Shown here: piece by piece, positions 18,185 through 28,127 of the stretch | Layout: each line of letters opens with the position of its first letter | Numbering within the stretch: position 1 is the stretch's first letter | Assembly: GCA_964640795.1 (NCBI GenBank) | Contig: CAZXIN010000013.1 | Location: 1-64,000 of the forward strand | Direction: 5' to 3' | Length of the DNA: 64,000 nucleotides | Source: M269 sp964640795 | GTDB taxonomy: Bacteria > Pseudomonadota > Gammaproteobacteria > Enterobacterales > Alteromonadaceae | Notes under the pieces: generated by a model | Database searches by the model: none | Seen by the model: only the letters and a program-made list of their open reading frames with translations | Told to the model about the DNA's origin: nothing | Made by a program: the position numbers and the translations under genes

Positions 18185-19513
18185 TTAGACACATTTACGC
18201 TTAATAACATAAGAATCAACTTTTTGCGTAGATTTATGAAGCAAATTAACCCTGTCTCCAATTTGAACCAATCTAGAGCCGCTGTAGAAAAAAGGTACAG
18301 TTGCACGCTCCCAAGGAGGCACTTTCCACTCTTTAAACCACTGTTTCATTAATTTACTAGGGCGGTTTACTTGAAACTTACACTTTTCAGATAAATGCCC
18401 AAACTCAATGACAATCGATTCGTTCGAGTCTATAGAGAAGCCATTTTCTGACTTCTCAAGGTAATACGTTCCTTTGCAATGAGGAAGTGATAGATAACCA
18501 TTGCCATCCCAAACAATGCGCTCATTTTTTGTTGAAGTGCTATAAATATCCTCATCTTTAATCAAGTACAAGTTGTAACTATATCGCCTTAGCTGAAACC
18601 CAGACAATTGAATTTTCACCTGCGCGTCTTCTCTGGCAAAGAGCGTCTGTTGATAGATTTGCTGTATAACACTGACACTCGGGAGCTCTATCTGCCATTC
18701 TCTGAGCCAAAGCCTGATTACCTGGCTAAACCATTCAGGTGACAGGCGTTGAATAGCTTCTAGGTGAAGAACTTTACTTTTTCCTGTCTCTCCCTTAACT
18801 TCCTGTAGCTTGTCGTAGGCTTCTGATTCAATAAGCAACTGCTGCTCACCACAAAGAGAAGCACTTCTAGTGATTGTTTTAGTTGCATTAGGCCAACGTG
18901 ACTTTAAAACAGGCATCAGTTGATGACGTAAAAAATTACGATCAAATCTGTAGTCTCCATTGGATTCATCTTCGATCCAATTCACTTGATGCTCACTAGC
19001 ATAGTCCTCAAGCTCTGCTCTACTAACAGACAAAAGGGGTCTCAAAACCTGTCTGCCATTGGCGAGTGTCGTTAAATCAGACATAGCAGAGAGACCTTTA
19101 GGTCCAGCCCCTCGTAGAAGCTGTAAAAGTAATGTTTCGGCTTGATCATCTTGGTGCTGCGCTGTTACCAGAAAAGCACCTTCATCACTGAGTTGATCTA
19201 ACAAAGCATAACGTGCGTCTCTAGCTAACTGTTCTAAACTCTTCCGGTTGGATTGCTTAATCTCTGCATAGGCAACATCAAACTTAACATCTAAGCTTAA
19301 ACAGGTCTGTCTACAATGCTCAACCCAACTATCTGCATTAACACTTAATCCATGATGAATATGAACAGCTCTTACTGATTTATAAACCCCTTGCTTGTTC
19401 AATTGAACAAGCATATGCAATAGAACACTGGAATCCAAACCGCCACTGTATCCCAATGTAAGCTTCTTATCAGGAGCAAGCTCAGATAGAAAATGCTTCA
19501 AACCATTCAACAA
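18185..19513 (-). CDS. tilS: tRNA(Ile)-lysidine synthetase
   Basis: TilS converts C34 of the CAU-anticodon tRNA-Ile to lysidine, using ATP, so that it reads AUA. The 442 residues match E. coli TilS (432). The PP-loop SGGLDS is at residues 23-28, followed by VTAQHQDDQAETLLLQLLRG; the C-terminal TilS domain ends the chain. The start is TTG with AAGGTG 8 nt upstream; no ATG near it fits. It is downstream of the accA terminator, so it probably has its own promoter. Confidence 0.95.
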   Translation of the reverse strand: MLNGLKHFLSELAPDKKLTLGYSGGLDSSVLLHMLVQLNKQGVYKSVRAVHIHHGLSVNADSWVEHCRQTCLSLDVKFDVAYAEIKQSNRKSLEQLARDARYALLDQLSDEGAFLVTAQHQDDQAETLLLQLLRGAGPKGLSAMSDLTTLANGRQVLRPLLSVSRAELEDYASEHQVNWIEDESNGDYRFDRNFLRHQLMPVLKSRWPNATKTITRSASLCGEQQLLIESEAYDKLQEVKGETGKSKVLHLEAIQRLSPEWFSQVIRLWLREWQIELPSVSVIQQIYQQTLFAREDAQVKIQLSGFQLRRYSYNLYLIKDEDIYSTSTKNERIVWDGNGYLSLPHCKGTYYLEKSENGFSIDSNESIVIEFGHLSEKCKFQVNRPSKLMKQWFKEWKVPPWERATVPFFYSGSRLVQIGDRVNLLHKSTQKVDSYVIKRKCV

Positions 19514-19540
19514 CGAAACAGCACCTTATAGATCATAACC

Positions 19541-19571
19541 AAAAAAAACAAAACCGCCTGTAGGGCGGTTT
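19541..19571 (-). terminator. intrinsic terminator of the accA transcript
   Basis: On the minus strand AAACCGCC/GGCGGTTT (19551-19558 and 19564-19571, five-base loop) is followed by TTTTGTTTTTTTT. This is a canonical rho-independent terminator 37 bp after the accA stop. Confidence 0.92.
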
Positions 19572-19607
19572 CAACAACACAACAATTACTTCGTGCAAAT
19601 AAAGCTT

Positions 19608-20558
19608 TTAGCAATAACCAAAAGACATTAGACGCTGATAACGCTGTTCTAGTAAATCGTCCAGACTCAATGACTGTAGTTGCGCTAGCTGCTGCTTTAT
19701 CGTTGCTTTAAGATTAGAGGCCATGCCATCGTGATCACGATGGCCACCACCTAAAGGCTCATCAACAATATGGTTAATCAGCCCTAGCTCTTTAATCTGC
19801 TTCGCGCCTACACCCATAGCCTCAGCGGCTAAAGGGGCTTTCTCCGCACTCTTCCATAAAATAGAAGCACAACCTTCCGGCGATATAACAGAGTATGTGC
19901 TGTACTGAAGCATATTAACCCTATCACCAACACCAATCGCTAGTGCACCACCAGAACCACCTTCACCTATAACAGTACAAATTACCGGTATTTTTAGACC
20001 CGCCATCACTTTCAGATTCTTAGCAATAGCCTCACTTTGTCCCCGTTCTTCTGCTCCAACGCCGGGGTAGGCTCCAGGGGTGTCTATTAACGTAATTAGC
20101 GGCATACTAAAGCGTTCCGCCATTTCCATTAAACGAAGTGCTTTTCGGTAGCCTTCGGGTTTTGGCATACCAAAATTACGTTTAATCTTTTCTGGTGTAT
20201 CTCGTCCCTTTTGGTGTCCGATAATCATAATGGGCTGCCCATCTAAACGGGCAATACCACCAATAATAGCTTTGTCATCAGCATATGCACGATCACCAGC
20301 TAATTCTTCAAAGTCAGTGAAGATACGAGGAATATAATCCAATGTGTATGGACGCATCGGGTGTCTAGCGATCTGCGACACTTGCCACGCATCCAAACCA
20401 GAAAAAATCTTATTTGTTAACTCGACGCTTTTCTCTCGAAGTTTGGTGATTTTCTCTTCAATGCTGACATCAAACTCTCCCCCTTGATTAACGAGCCTTA
20501 ACTCTTCAATCTTCGCTTCCAAATCAGCAATTGGCTGCTCAAAATCTAAGCAATTCAA
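19608..20558 (-). CDS. accA: acetyl-CoA carboxylase carboxyltransferase subunit alpha
   Basis: The alpha subunit of acetyl-CoA carboxyltransferase transfers CO2 from carboxybiotin to acetyl-CoA, the first step of fatty-acid synthesis, with AccD. The 316 residues match the family (319 in E. coli). I use the TTG at 20558: it follows GAGGA at 6 nt and gives MNCLDFEQPI, the canonical AccA start, whereas the ATG at 20588 adds ten unrelated residues. Key blocks are the acetyl-CoA-binding GHQKGRDTPEK and the oxyanion-region GEGGSGGALAIGVGD. It follows dnaE by about 50 bp, the same order as in E. coli. Confidence 0.96.
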   Translation of the reverse strand: MNCLDFEQPIADLEAKIEELRLVNQGGEFDVSIEEKITKLREKSVELTNKIFSGLDAWQVSQIARHPMRPYTLDYIPRIFTDFEELAGDRAYADDKAIIGGIARLDGQPIMIIGHQKGRDTPEKIKRNFGMPKPEGYRKALRLMEMAERFSMPLITLIDTPGAYPGVGAEERGQSEAIAKNLKVMAGLKIPVICTVIGEGGSGGALAIGVGDRVNMLQYSTYSVISPEGCASILWKSAEKAPLAAEAMGVGAKQIKELGLINHIVDEPLGGGHRDHDGMASNLKATIKQQLAQLQSLSLDDLLEQRYQRLMSFGYC

Positions 20559-20606
20559 ACCTATTCCTCTACCTAATGTACTTTGCATCGATCACGCTGA
20601 TCAACA

Positions 20607-23600
20607 CTAGTGAAACTCTAACGCAACCTGCTCTTTGCCAAGCAAATCTTGCAAGTCATTAATTAATTCGTCTTCTGGCGTAACATACCACCTAGCTCCC
20701 AAAGCCAAAGTAGTTTCCATATGCTCATGCGTATAATGTACACGAATCGGGCAACTACCACCTTGATATTGAAGCAATATAGACTCTAGTTTAGTCATTT
20801 GCTCGTCATTACACCACTGTTGGTCAGTTTTGAGAAATATTGAGCGTAAATATTTTTCTCGAGCTTGAACGACATCGATGACTTCGCGGGCGCCTATTGT
20901 ATTCCCACCAGAAAAATCATCAAAGCTGACCTGTCCGCTCACCACTAAGATGTTATCGGCTTTTAGAACAGCTTCGCTTCGCTCATAAGCATCGGGGAAA
21001 AAGCGAACATCGACACGAGCACTATTGTCATCAATCGTTGCAATTGCCCATCGTTGCCCTCGCTTATTGATCATGACTCGAACAGAAAGCACTAAACCAG
21101 CAACACTCACATTCTCGTCTTTACGAGTAGGCTTTATATCAACCAGCTTACAGTGAATATAATGCTTCAATTCATGCCGATAATGATTGATAGGGTGTCC
21201 ACTCAAATAGAGCCCTAAAGTTTCCTTTTCCCCTTCAAGTAAAACTTTTTCCGTCCATTCATTAACTTCAACAAATTGCTGCTTCGTTTCCAGCGGTTCT
21301 GATGAAACAAGGCCAAACATATCTGATTGACCGAATGACTCTGCCTTAGCATATTGCTCAGCGGCTGCCATGGCTTGAGGTAAGGTTGCCATGAGTACAG
21401 CACGATTGGGCCCTAAATTATCCAGTGCTCCAGCATAGACTAACTTCTCTAAGACCCTTTTATTAATTCGTTTTAAGTCGACCTTTACACAAAAATCAAA
21501 CAAATCACTAAATTGACCTTCAGCATCCCTAGCTTCAATTATTGCCTCGACAGGGCCTTCACCTACGCCTTTTATTGCGCCTATCCCGTAAACAATTTCC
21601 CCTTGCTGATTCGCAGTAAACTTAAACTGGCCACTATTCAAGTCTGGTGGCAATATGGCTAACCCCATTCGCCGACACTCATCAACTAAGGTCACGATTT
21701 TATCCGTGTTGTCCATATCAGCTGACATAACAGCTGCCATAAACTCAGCTGGAAAGTGTGTTTTAAGCCAAAGTGTTTGATATGACACAAGAGCATAAGC
21801 TGCAGAGTGAGACTTATTGAATCCGTACCCTGCAAACTTTTCTACCAAGTCAAAAATTTTCATCGCCAATTCGGGATCGATATTGTTCTCCGCAGCACCT
21901 TTGGCGAACACTTCCCGTTGTTTAGCCATTTCTTCTGGCTTCTTTTTCCCCATAGCCCGACGCAACATATCAGCCCCGCCCAGACTATAACCTGACAAAA
22001 CTTGTGCAATTTGCATAACTTGCTCTTGATACAAAATAATGCCATAGGTCGGCTCCAAGATTTCACTTAGAGATTCATGTTGGTACTGCGCGTCAGGGTA
22101 CGAGATTTCTTCACGGCCGTGCTTACGGTCAATAAAATTATCAACCATGCCCGACTGCAGCGGCCCTGGCCTAAACAATGCAACCAATGCGATGATATCT
22201 TCAAAAGTATCCGGCTGCAGTCGCTTGATAAGATCCTTCATCCCTCTGGATTCAAGCTGAAAGACGGCTGTTGTTTCAGCATTTTTGAGCAAATTAAAGC
22301 TTCGCTGATCATCCAGCGGTATTGACGTAATATCAATATCCTTATTCTTCACGTCTTTGATCATATCAACCGCCCACTGAATAATAGTCAGCGTACGTAA
22401 CCCCAAAAAGTCAAACTTCACAAGGCCAGCAGTTTCTACATCATTCTTATCAAATTGCGTTACTGGATTCTGCCCCTGATCATCACAGTATAAGGGAGAA
22501 AAGTCTGTGATTTTAGTTGGGGCAATAACAACACCACCAGCATGTTTACCGGCATTTCTCGTGACCCCTTCAAGAATACGAGCCATGTCGACCAAGTCTT
22601 TGACATCTTCATCTTGCCCATACATTTCAGGCAGTCTTGGCTCTACATCAAAAGCTTTCTTCAATGTCATCCCTGGCTCAGGTGGAATAAGCTTTGAGAT
22701 ACGATCGACAAAACCATAAGGATGACCTAACACACGTCCTACGTCTCGAATAACAGCTTTCGCCGCCATAGTTCCAAAAGTGATGATCTGAGAAACTGCG
22801 TCACGACCGTATAGCTCTGCGACGTGATCTATCACTTCATCTCGGCGATCCATGCAGAAATCAATATCAAAGTCAGGCATTGATACTCGTTCTGGGTTCA
22901 AGAAGCGCTCGAAGAGCAAATCGAATTCAAGTGGATCAAGATCGGTAATATCTAAGGCGTAAGCAACGAGCGAACCTGCACCTGACCCCCTGCCTGGCCC
23001 CACAGGGATACCATGGTCTTTACTCCATTGAATAAACTCCATGACAATCAAGAAGTAACCAGGAAAGCCCATCTGATTAACCACGTTCAGCTCAATATCA
23101 AGCCGCTCATCATACTCGGGACGCTTTTCAAGCCGAACTTGTTCATCAGGGAATAAGAAAGCCAGTCGACGCTCCAGTCCTTCCTTTGATTTAACGACTA
23201 AGTATTCTTCATCAGACATCCCACCAGTCGGAAACTTAGGCAAAAAGTACTCGCCCAACTTAACCGTAACGTTGCAACGTTTAGCAATTTCTACCGTATT
23301 GGCTAAGGCTTCTGGGATATCACTGAATAACGCCAGCATTTCTTTTTCAGAACGCAAATATTGCTTTTCACTGTAGAGCTTTGGACGACGTGAATCGTCT
23401 AGAGTATACCCATCGTGAATACTGACCCGAATGTCATGCGCAGCGAAATCTTCTTGTTTTAAAAAGCAAACTTCATTGGTTGCAACAACAGGAAGATCAT
23501 GTTGTTCAGCCCATTGGACTGCTGCATGATTGTAATCTTCTTCACCCTTTCGGTCTGTTCGTATCAATTCAATGTAGTAACGATTATTGAAATGCTGTTT

Positions 23601-24098
23601 GTAGAATTGAGTAATCTCTTGCGCTAAACCTCTGTTACCTTTCTGAATAGCTATGCCTAAATCGCCCTGACTACCACCTGACAACAAAATTAACCCGGAG
23701 GCGTGCTCAACTAACCACTCAACGTCGATCATGACACGATCATGTCGGTAGCCACGTTGGTATGCTTTAGATATTAATAAAGTGAGATTCTTGTAGCCTT
23801 CGTTATTCATGGCTAAAACAGTTAGCCGACAATTTAAATCTGTAAGTTCAGCATGATTAACCCAAAGATCAGCACCTACAATAGGTTTAATACCGCTTGC
23901 TTGAGCACCAGAGTAGTATTTAACTAGACCACAAAGATTCATTTGGTCAGTAATAGCAACCGCTGGCATCCCTAAAGATTTAATCTGCTCTAATATAGGT
24001 TTAATTTTATTCAAACCATCACGCATAGAGAAATCACTATGCACACGTAAGTGAACAAACTGAGGTTCTGTAATACTTCGATTATCTTCAGTCATCAT
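20607..24098 (-). CDS. dnaE: DNA polymerase III subunit alpha
   Basis: Replicative polymerase of the Pol III holoenzyme, 1163 residues against 1160 in E. coli. The PHP domain (about residues 10-280) opens with FVHLRVHSDFSMRDG. The palm carries the catalytic aspartates in MPDFDIDFC near residue 400. Fingers, the tandem helix-hairpin-helix region, an OB domain (about 995-1070) and the tau-binding C terminus follow. Two ATGs lie at the start. It sits in the order lpxB-rnhB-dnaE-accA conserved across gammaproteobacteria. Confidence 0.98.
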   Translation of the reverse strand: MMTEDNRSITEPQFVHLRVHSDFSMRDGLNKIKPILEQIKSLGMPAVAITDQMNLCGLVKYYSGAQASGIKPIVGADLWVNHAELTDLNCRLTVLAMNNEGYKNLTLLISKAYQRGYRHDRVMIDVEWLVEHASGLILLSGGSQGDLGIAIQKGNRGLAQEITQFYKQHFNNRYYIELIRTDRKGEEDYNHAAVQWAEQHDLPVVATNEVCFLKQEDFAAHDIRVSIHDGYTLDDSRRPKLYSEKQYLRSEKEMLALFSDIPEALANTVEIAKRCNVTVKLGEYFLPKFPTGGMSDEEYLVVKSKEGLERRLAFLFPDEQVRLEKRPEYDERLDIELNVVNQMGFPGYFLIVMEFIQWSKDHGIPVGPGRGSGAGSLVAYALDITDLDPLEFDLLFERFLNPERVSMPDFDIDFCMDRRDEVIDHVAELYGRDAVSQIITFGTMAAKAVIRDVGRVLGHPYGFVDRISKLIPPEPGMTLKKAFDVEPRLPEMYGQDEDVKDLVDMARILEGVTRNAGKHAGGVVIAPTKITDFSPLYCDDQGQNPVTQFDKNDVETAGLVKFDFLGLRTLTIIQWAVDMIKDVKNKDIDITSIPLDDQRSFNLLKNAETTAVFQLESRGMKDLIKRLQPDTFEDIIALVALFRPGPLQSGMVDNFIDRKHGREEISYPDAQYQHESLSEILEPTYGIILYQEQVMQIAQVLSGYSLGGADMLRRAMGKKKPEEMAKQREVFAKGAAENNIDPELAMKIFDLVEKFAGYGFNKSHSAAYALVSYQTLWLKTHFPAEFMAAVMSADMDNTDKIVTLVDECRRMGLAILPPDLNSGQFKFTANQQGEIVYGIGAIKGVGEGPVEAIIEARDAEGQFSDLFDFCVKVDLKRINKRVLEKLVYAGALDNLGPNRAVLMATLPQAMAAAEQYAKAESFGQSDMFGLVSSEPLETKQQFVEVNEWTEKVLLEGEKETLGLYLSGHPINHYRHELKHYIHCKLVDIKPTRKDENVSVAGLVLSVRVMINKRGQRWAIATIDDNSARVDVRFFPDAYERSEAVLKADNILVVSGQVSFDDFSGGNTIGAREVIDVVQAREKYLRSIFLKTDQQWCNDEQMTKLESILLQYQGGSCPIRVHYTHEHMETTLALGARWYVTPEDELINDLQDLLGKEQVALEFH

Positions 24099-24106
24099 AT
24101 CTACTT

Positions 24107-24712
24107 TTATCGAATAACGCCTTGATGACGTTCAAGCGCCATACTAACTGGTTTAAAACTGAAGCGATGCACATGTAATGGCCCATGCTTCTCCAACATA
24201 GCCATATGTTCTTTTGTTGGATAGCCCTTATGTTTGTTAAAACCATAATCTGGATAATTTTTGTGCAACTCTTTCATTTCTTCATCGCGCGTTACCTTGG
24301 CGATAATTGAGGCTGCGGATATTTCAGCAATTAACGAGTCACCTTTAACGATAGACTCGCTATGGTAAGACCAATTTGGGCAACGATTACCATCAACTTT
24401 CACAAAACTGGGCTTAATTGATAAGCCGTCGACGGCCCTTTCCATTGCTAACATGGTTGCATGTAAGATATTTAGCTCATCAATTTCCGCTGGACTCGCT
24501 CGGCCAATACTCCAAGAAAGAGCCTTTCGCGTAATCTCATCAAATAATAAATAGCGTTTTTTTTCCGACAACTTTTTTGAGTCAGCCAAACCTTCTATCG
24601 GTTTATCAGCATCAAGAATTACTGCAGCAGTGACAACATCACCGACCAAGGGGCCTCGCCCTACTTCATCTACACCTGCAATTAAAGAATCGTCTATAGC
24701 TTTTTTAGTCAT
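24107..24712 (-). CDS. rnhB: ribonuclease HII
   Basis: RNase HII cleaves RNA in RNA/DNA hybrids and removes single ribonucleotides misincorporated in DNA. The 201 residues agree with the family (198 in E. coli). The signature GVDEVGRGPLVG supplies the first catalytic Asp-Glu pair; the other acidic residues are in the ADSKKLSE region and ASIIAKVTRD. The gene overlaps lpxB by 4 bp (ATGA), so translation is coupled. Confidence 0.97.
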   Translation of the reverse strand: MTKKAIDDSLIAGVDEVGRGPLVGDVVTAAVILDADKPIEGLADSKKLSEKKRYLLFDEITRKALSWSIGRASPAEIDELNILHATMLAMERAVDGLSIKPSFVKVDGNRCPNWSYHSESIVKGDSLIAEISAASIIAKVTRDEEMKELHKNYPDYGFNKHKGYPTKEHMAMLEKHGPLHVHRFSFKPVSMALERHQGVIR

Positions 24713-25851
24713 TTCCCGATCAACTCCAGCACGGCTTGTGCCGCTACTTGATCAGCATTGCATTTCAGTTTCTTATGAATGTCTACAAACTTTTTCTGCA
24801 AACTAAGATCTGGGTGTCTAATCATAGGTTCGAGTAATTCAGCCATTTTGCTTGCATTTACATCTTCTTGAATGAGTTCAGGGACTAATTCTTGATTCGA
24901 GAGTAAATTCGGTAATGAAAAGTATTTGGGTTTGTACATCCGCCTCATGATCATTTCAGTTATCTTTTTGAGGCGGTAAGCAACAACCATAGGGCACTTG
25001 CAAAGCAAAGCCTCTAGTGTAGCTGTACCTGAAGCGAGCAAAACAGCATCTGCAGCCTGCATAACGTCTCGTGAATGCCCAATAATAATGCGTATATTTT
25101 CTGACGCCTTATTTTCCTTAAGGTATTGTTCAATCTGTTTCTTACGTTGCTGATTAACAACAGGAATAAGGACTTGTAAATTATCAAACTTCCCTATTAA
25201 GACATGCGCAGTTTCAATAAACCGCCCGAGAAGCATATTAACTTCACCTGCACGACTACCAGGCAACAGTGCCAATACTTCATCATCACTTTTAAGGCCA
25301 AGCATAACTCTCGAAGCTTCTTTATCTGGAGCTAGCTCAACTTGATCAGCTAATGTGTGACCAACAAATGTACAAGGTACATTCTTTTTGTCATAAAAAT
25401 CTTTCTCGAAAGGCAATAAGCTTAAAACCAAATCAGTAGCTTTTGCGATTTTGAATATACGTTTCTCTCGCCAAGCCCACACAGACGGACTCACATAATG
25501 TACTGTTTTAATACCTACTTTTTTAAGCTTCATTTCCAACCCAAGATTAAAATCTGGGGCATCAACACCAATAAAGACATCAGGAGGGTTACTAATAAAA
25601 TGTTCAACGAGATGTTTGCGTATGGCAAGAAGGCGTTTAATTCGAGAGAGAACTTCAACCAAGCCCATAACAGAAAGCTCTTCTAGCTCAAAATGAGAAT
25701 GGCACCCTTGTGCAATCATCTGTGCACCGCCAATACCCTCAATATGAGCGTTTGGATACTTTTCCTTAATGGACTTAATTAGGCCAGCGCCTAGAATGTC
25801 TCCAGACGCTTCCCCAGCAACTATACCGACACGAAGGATTGGGTCAGGCAT
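24709..25851 (-). CDS. lpxB: lipid-A-disaccharide synthase
   Basis: GT19 glycosyltransferase that joins UDP-2,3-diacylglucosamine with lipid X to form the lipid A disaccharide on the inner leaflet. The 380 residues match E. coli (382). It opens with RVGIVAGEASGD; the catalytic-domain blocks GVDAPDFN, YVSPSVWAWRE and LLPGSRAGEV are clear. It is packed 3 bp behind lpxA, as usual. Confidence 0.97.
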   Translation of the reverse strand: MPDPILRVGIVAGEASGDILGAGLIKSIKEKYPNAHIEGIGGAQMIAQGCHSHFELEELSVMGLVEVLSRIKRLLAIRKHLVEHFISNPPDVFIGVDAPDFNLGLEMKLKKVGIKTVHYVSPSVWAWREKRIFKIAKATDLVLSLLPFEKDFYDKKNVPCTFVGHTLADQVELAPDKEASRVMLGLKSDDEVLALLPGSRAGEVNMLLGRFIETAHVLIGKFDNLQVLIPVVNQQRKKQIEQYLKENKASENIRIIIGHSRDVMQAADAVLLASGTATLEALLCKCPMVVAYRLKKITEMIMRRMYKPKYFSLPNLLSNQELVPELIQEDVNASKMAELLEPMIRHPDLSLQKKFVDIHKKLKCNADQVAAQAVLELIGK

Positions 25852-25854
25852 AGG

Positions 25855-26625
25855 TTAACGAATAATGCCTCTTGAAGAACTAGCAATGAAGTCTATCATG
25901 CTCTTAACGGACAGGCTCGTTGGTGCACTTTGCTGAAGTTCTGCAATAGCCTCCTCTACAGTCAACCCCTTCCGATAGATAGTTTTGTATGCTCTGCGAA
26001 TACTCATCACTTCGTCTTTATCGAAGCCCCTGCGTTTAATCCCTTCAGTGTTAATGCCGTAGGGCTTGACCACTGTACCACCAGCCATGACAAAAGGAGG
26101 TAAGTCCCGCAACATAATAGCACCAGCAGCCAGAAAACTATGAGCACCTATATGGCAAAACTGATGAACACCTGACATACCACCAAGAATAGCCCAATCG
26201 TTAATATGAGCGTGCCCAGCGCAGCTAGCATTATTAGCTAGAATGGTATGATTTCCGATCATACAGTCATGCGCAATATGCACATAAGCCATAAACAAAT
26301 TGTCATTACCGATGGATGTCAATCCTTGATCTTGCGTTGTTCCTCGATGAACAGTAACGCACTCTCGGAAAACGTTTCCATCACCTATAACAAGCTTAGT
26401 AGATTCTCCCGCATACTTTTTGTCTTGGCAATCTTCACCTATAGAGCAAAATTGATAAAAATGATTGTCTTTACCAACATCTGTGTCACGTTTGATGACA
26501 ACGTGAGATTCAAGTATAGAGTTCTCTCCAATGGTGACATTGGCTCCCACAAGACAATATGGCCCAATAGAAACATTCGTTCCTATTTCTGCACTTGCGT
26601 CAATAATAGCTGTATTGTGAATCAA
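25855..26625 (-). CDS. lpxA: UDP-N-acetylglucosamine O-acyltransferase
   Basis: First enzyme of lipid A synthesis; it transfers an R-3-hydroxyacyl chain from ACP to UDP-GlcNAc. The 256 residues form a left-handed beta helix of hexapeptide repeats over the first 180 residues and an alpha-helical tail with KRRGF. The catalytic His lies in IAHDCMIG (near residue 118). The start codon is TTG (26623-26625), giving MIHNTAIID, which aligns with other LpxA starts. It follows fabZ by 4 bp. Confidence 0.96.
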   Translation of the reverse strand: MIHNTAIIDASAEIGTNVSIGPYCLVGANVTIGENSILESHVVIKRDTDVGKDNHFYQFCSIGEDCQDKKYAGESTKLVIGDGNVFRECVTVHRGTTQDQGLTSIGNDNLFMAYVHIAHDCMIGNHTILANNASCAGHAHINDWAILGGMSGVHQFCHIGAHSFLAAGAIMLRDLPPFVMAGGTVVKPYGINTEGIKRRGFDKDEVMSIRRAYKTIYRKGLTVEEAIAELQQSAPTSLSVKSMIDFIASSSRGIIR

Positions 26626-26629
26626 ACCT

Positions 26630-27076
26630 TTATACCTTGCGCATTGCGCACATGAAATTTGCTACACAACATTCAACGCCATCTACACTAGCAACACCTG
26701 AAAACTTCCAAATGCCTCGACGCTCTTTCAACAATACGATGTCCAAATCTAACCGATCACCCGGTACAACAGGTTTTTTAAATCGAGCATTATCAATGCC
26801 TGCATACAAATATAGATCATCACTATTGCCTGCAGTTTTAAATCCTAAAATACCAGCCGCTTGTGCTAAAGCTTCCAATATAAGGACTCCCGGGAAAATA
26901 GGTTTACCAGGAAAATGACCAGTAAAACAAGGCTCATTCATTGATATGTTTTTATAAGCCGACAATTTCTCGCCTAACGTGTAATCAGTCACTCTATCAA
27001 GGAGCAACATCGGATAACGATGCGGAAGCAACTCCATAATCCCTTCAATATCGACTGTATTCATGCTATTGGACAA
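26630..27076 (-). CDS. fabZ: (3R)-hydroxyacyl-ACP dehydratase FabZ
   Basis: FabZ dehydrates beta-hydroxyacyl-ACP in fatty-acid elongation and competes with LpxA for the hydroxyacyl-ACP pool. The 148 residues adopt the hot-dog fold, with the catalytic His in GHFPGKPIFPG and the Glu in VLILEALAQ. The frame begins with TTG at 27076, preceded by GGGAG at 8 nt; this gives the same N-terminal length as E. coli FabZ. The ATG at 27064 is the alternative. Confidence 0.96.
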   Translation of the reverse strand: MSNSMNTVDIEGIMELLPHRYPMLLLDRVTDYTLGEKLSAYKNISMNEPCFTGHFPGKPIFPGVLILEALAQAAGILGFKTAGNSDDLYLYAGIDNARFKKPVVPGDRLDLDIVLLKERRGIWKFSGVASVDGVECCVANFMCAMRKV

Positions 27077-27095
27077 CCCTATATCTCCCGTTTGC

Positions 27096-28121
27096 TCACG
27101 ACTTTTCCTGAGCTTGTTTTTCTAATTTTTTAACTCGCTGATTAAGTGACGTTAAGTTTCTGATCCCGATAGCAGTTTTACGCCACTCTTTACTAGGCAT
27201 TGCTGGAATACCAGAAGAGTACAAACCCGGCTCGGAAACACCTTTCGTCACCATAGCCATACCAGTGAAATGCACGTTGTCAGCTATTTCGACGTGCCCT
27301 GTAATCGCAGACATGCCACCAATAGTACAATATTTACCTATTGTAGTACTCCCAGCAACAACCGTACAGCCAGCTATAGCAGCGTTTTCCTTAATTGTAG
27401 CATTATGCGCAATTTGACATTGGTTATCTATGATAACACCATCACGGATAACAGTATCTTCCAGAGCACCTCTATCAACTGTTGTAGACGCACCAATTTC
27501 GACATTATTACCAATAATGACCCGCCCAATTTGAGGTATTTTAATCCATTGCCCATTATCATTGGCGTAACCGAAACCGTCAGCTCCAATAACCGTATTC
27601 GATTGAATTAAGCATTCCTCACCAACGATGACATTATGATAAAGCGTTGTATTTGCCCAAATTTTAGTCCCTTGGCCAATAACGGTATCTTTACCGATGA
27701 AGCACCCCGCACCAATCTGAACGTCGTCGCCAATATCAGCACCCGCTTCAATAACAACAAATGGCCCTACTTTAACATTAGTACCCAACGTCGCTGTATT
27801 ATCAATACTAGCTTGTGGTGAGATATCGCTAGCAGCGTCAGGAGTTGTATCCAGTATTTGTGCTACCCGAGCAAAACCAACATAAGGATTTGCCATCACT
27901 AAGGCAGCACACGGACAATGAGGTACATCATCTGGCGATATAATCACTGCAGATGCTTTTGTATCAGATAGTTGGCTACGATATTTGCTATTGGAAAGAA
28001 ACGATATCTGTCCTTCAACAGAAGCTGCTAATGTCCCGATAGAAGTGACTAGTGTATTTTCATCACCAGCAACTTCTGCACCGACTTGTTCGGCTAATTG
28101 TTTTAAGCTATATGAGATCAT
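27096..28121 (-). CDS. lpxD: UDP-3-O-(3-hydroxyacyl)glucosamine N-acyltransferase
   Basis: Third step of lipid A synthesis: N-acylation of UDP-3-O-acyl-glucosamine from hydroxyacyl-ACP. The 341 residues match E. coli (341). The N-terminal uridine-binding domain (about 1-100, with ISFLSNSKYRSQL) is followed by hexapeptide repeats (105-310) and a C-terminal helix. The catalytic His is in NCQIAHNATI (near residue 240). Start 6 bp after the skp stop. Confidence 0.97.
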   Translation of the reverse strand: MISYSLKQLAEQVGAEVAGDENTLVTSIGTLAASVEGQISFLSNSKYRSQLSDTKASAVIISPDDVPHCPCAALVMANPYVGFARVAQILDTTPDAASDISPQASIDNTATLGTNVKVGPFVVIEAGADIGDDVQIGAGCFIGKDTVIGQGTKIWANTTLYHNVIVGEECLIQSNTVIGADGFGYANDNGQWIKIPQIGRVIIGNNVEIGASTTVDRGALEDTVIRDGVIIDNQCQIAHNATIKENAAIAGCTVVAGSTTIGKYCTIGGMSAITGHVEIADNVHFTGMAMVTKGVSEPGLYSSGIPAMPSKEWRKTAIGIRNLTSLNQRVKKLEKQAQEKS

Positions 28122-28127
28122 ACAGTT

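Noticed and set aside
20559..20588. ATG start of accA at 20588
   Set aside because: The TTG at 20558 has a better ribosome site and gives the canonical AccA N terminus; the extra ten residues lack family similarity.
26248..27821. Plus-strand open frames antisense to lpxA, fabZ and lpxD
   Set aside because: They are shadows of the hexapeptide-repeat genes and have no start signals or recognisable products.
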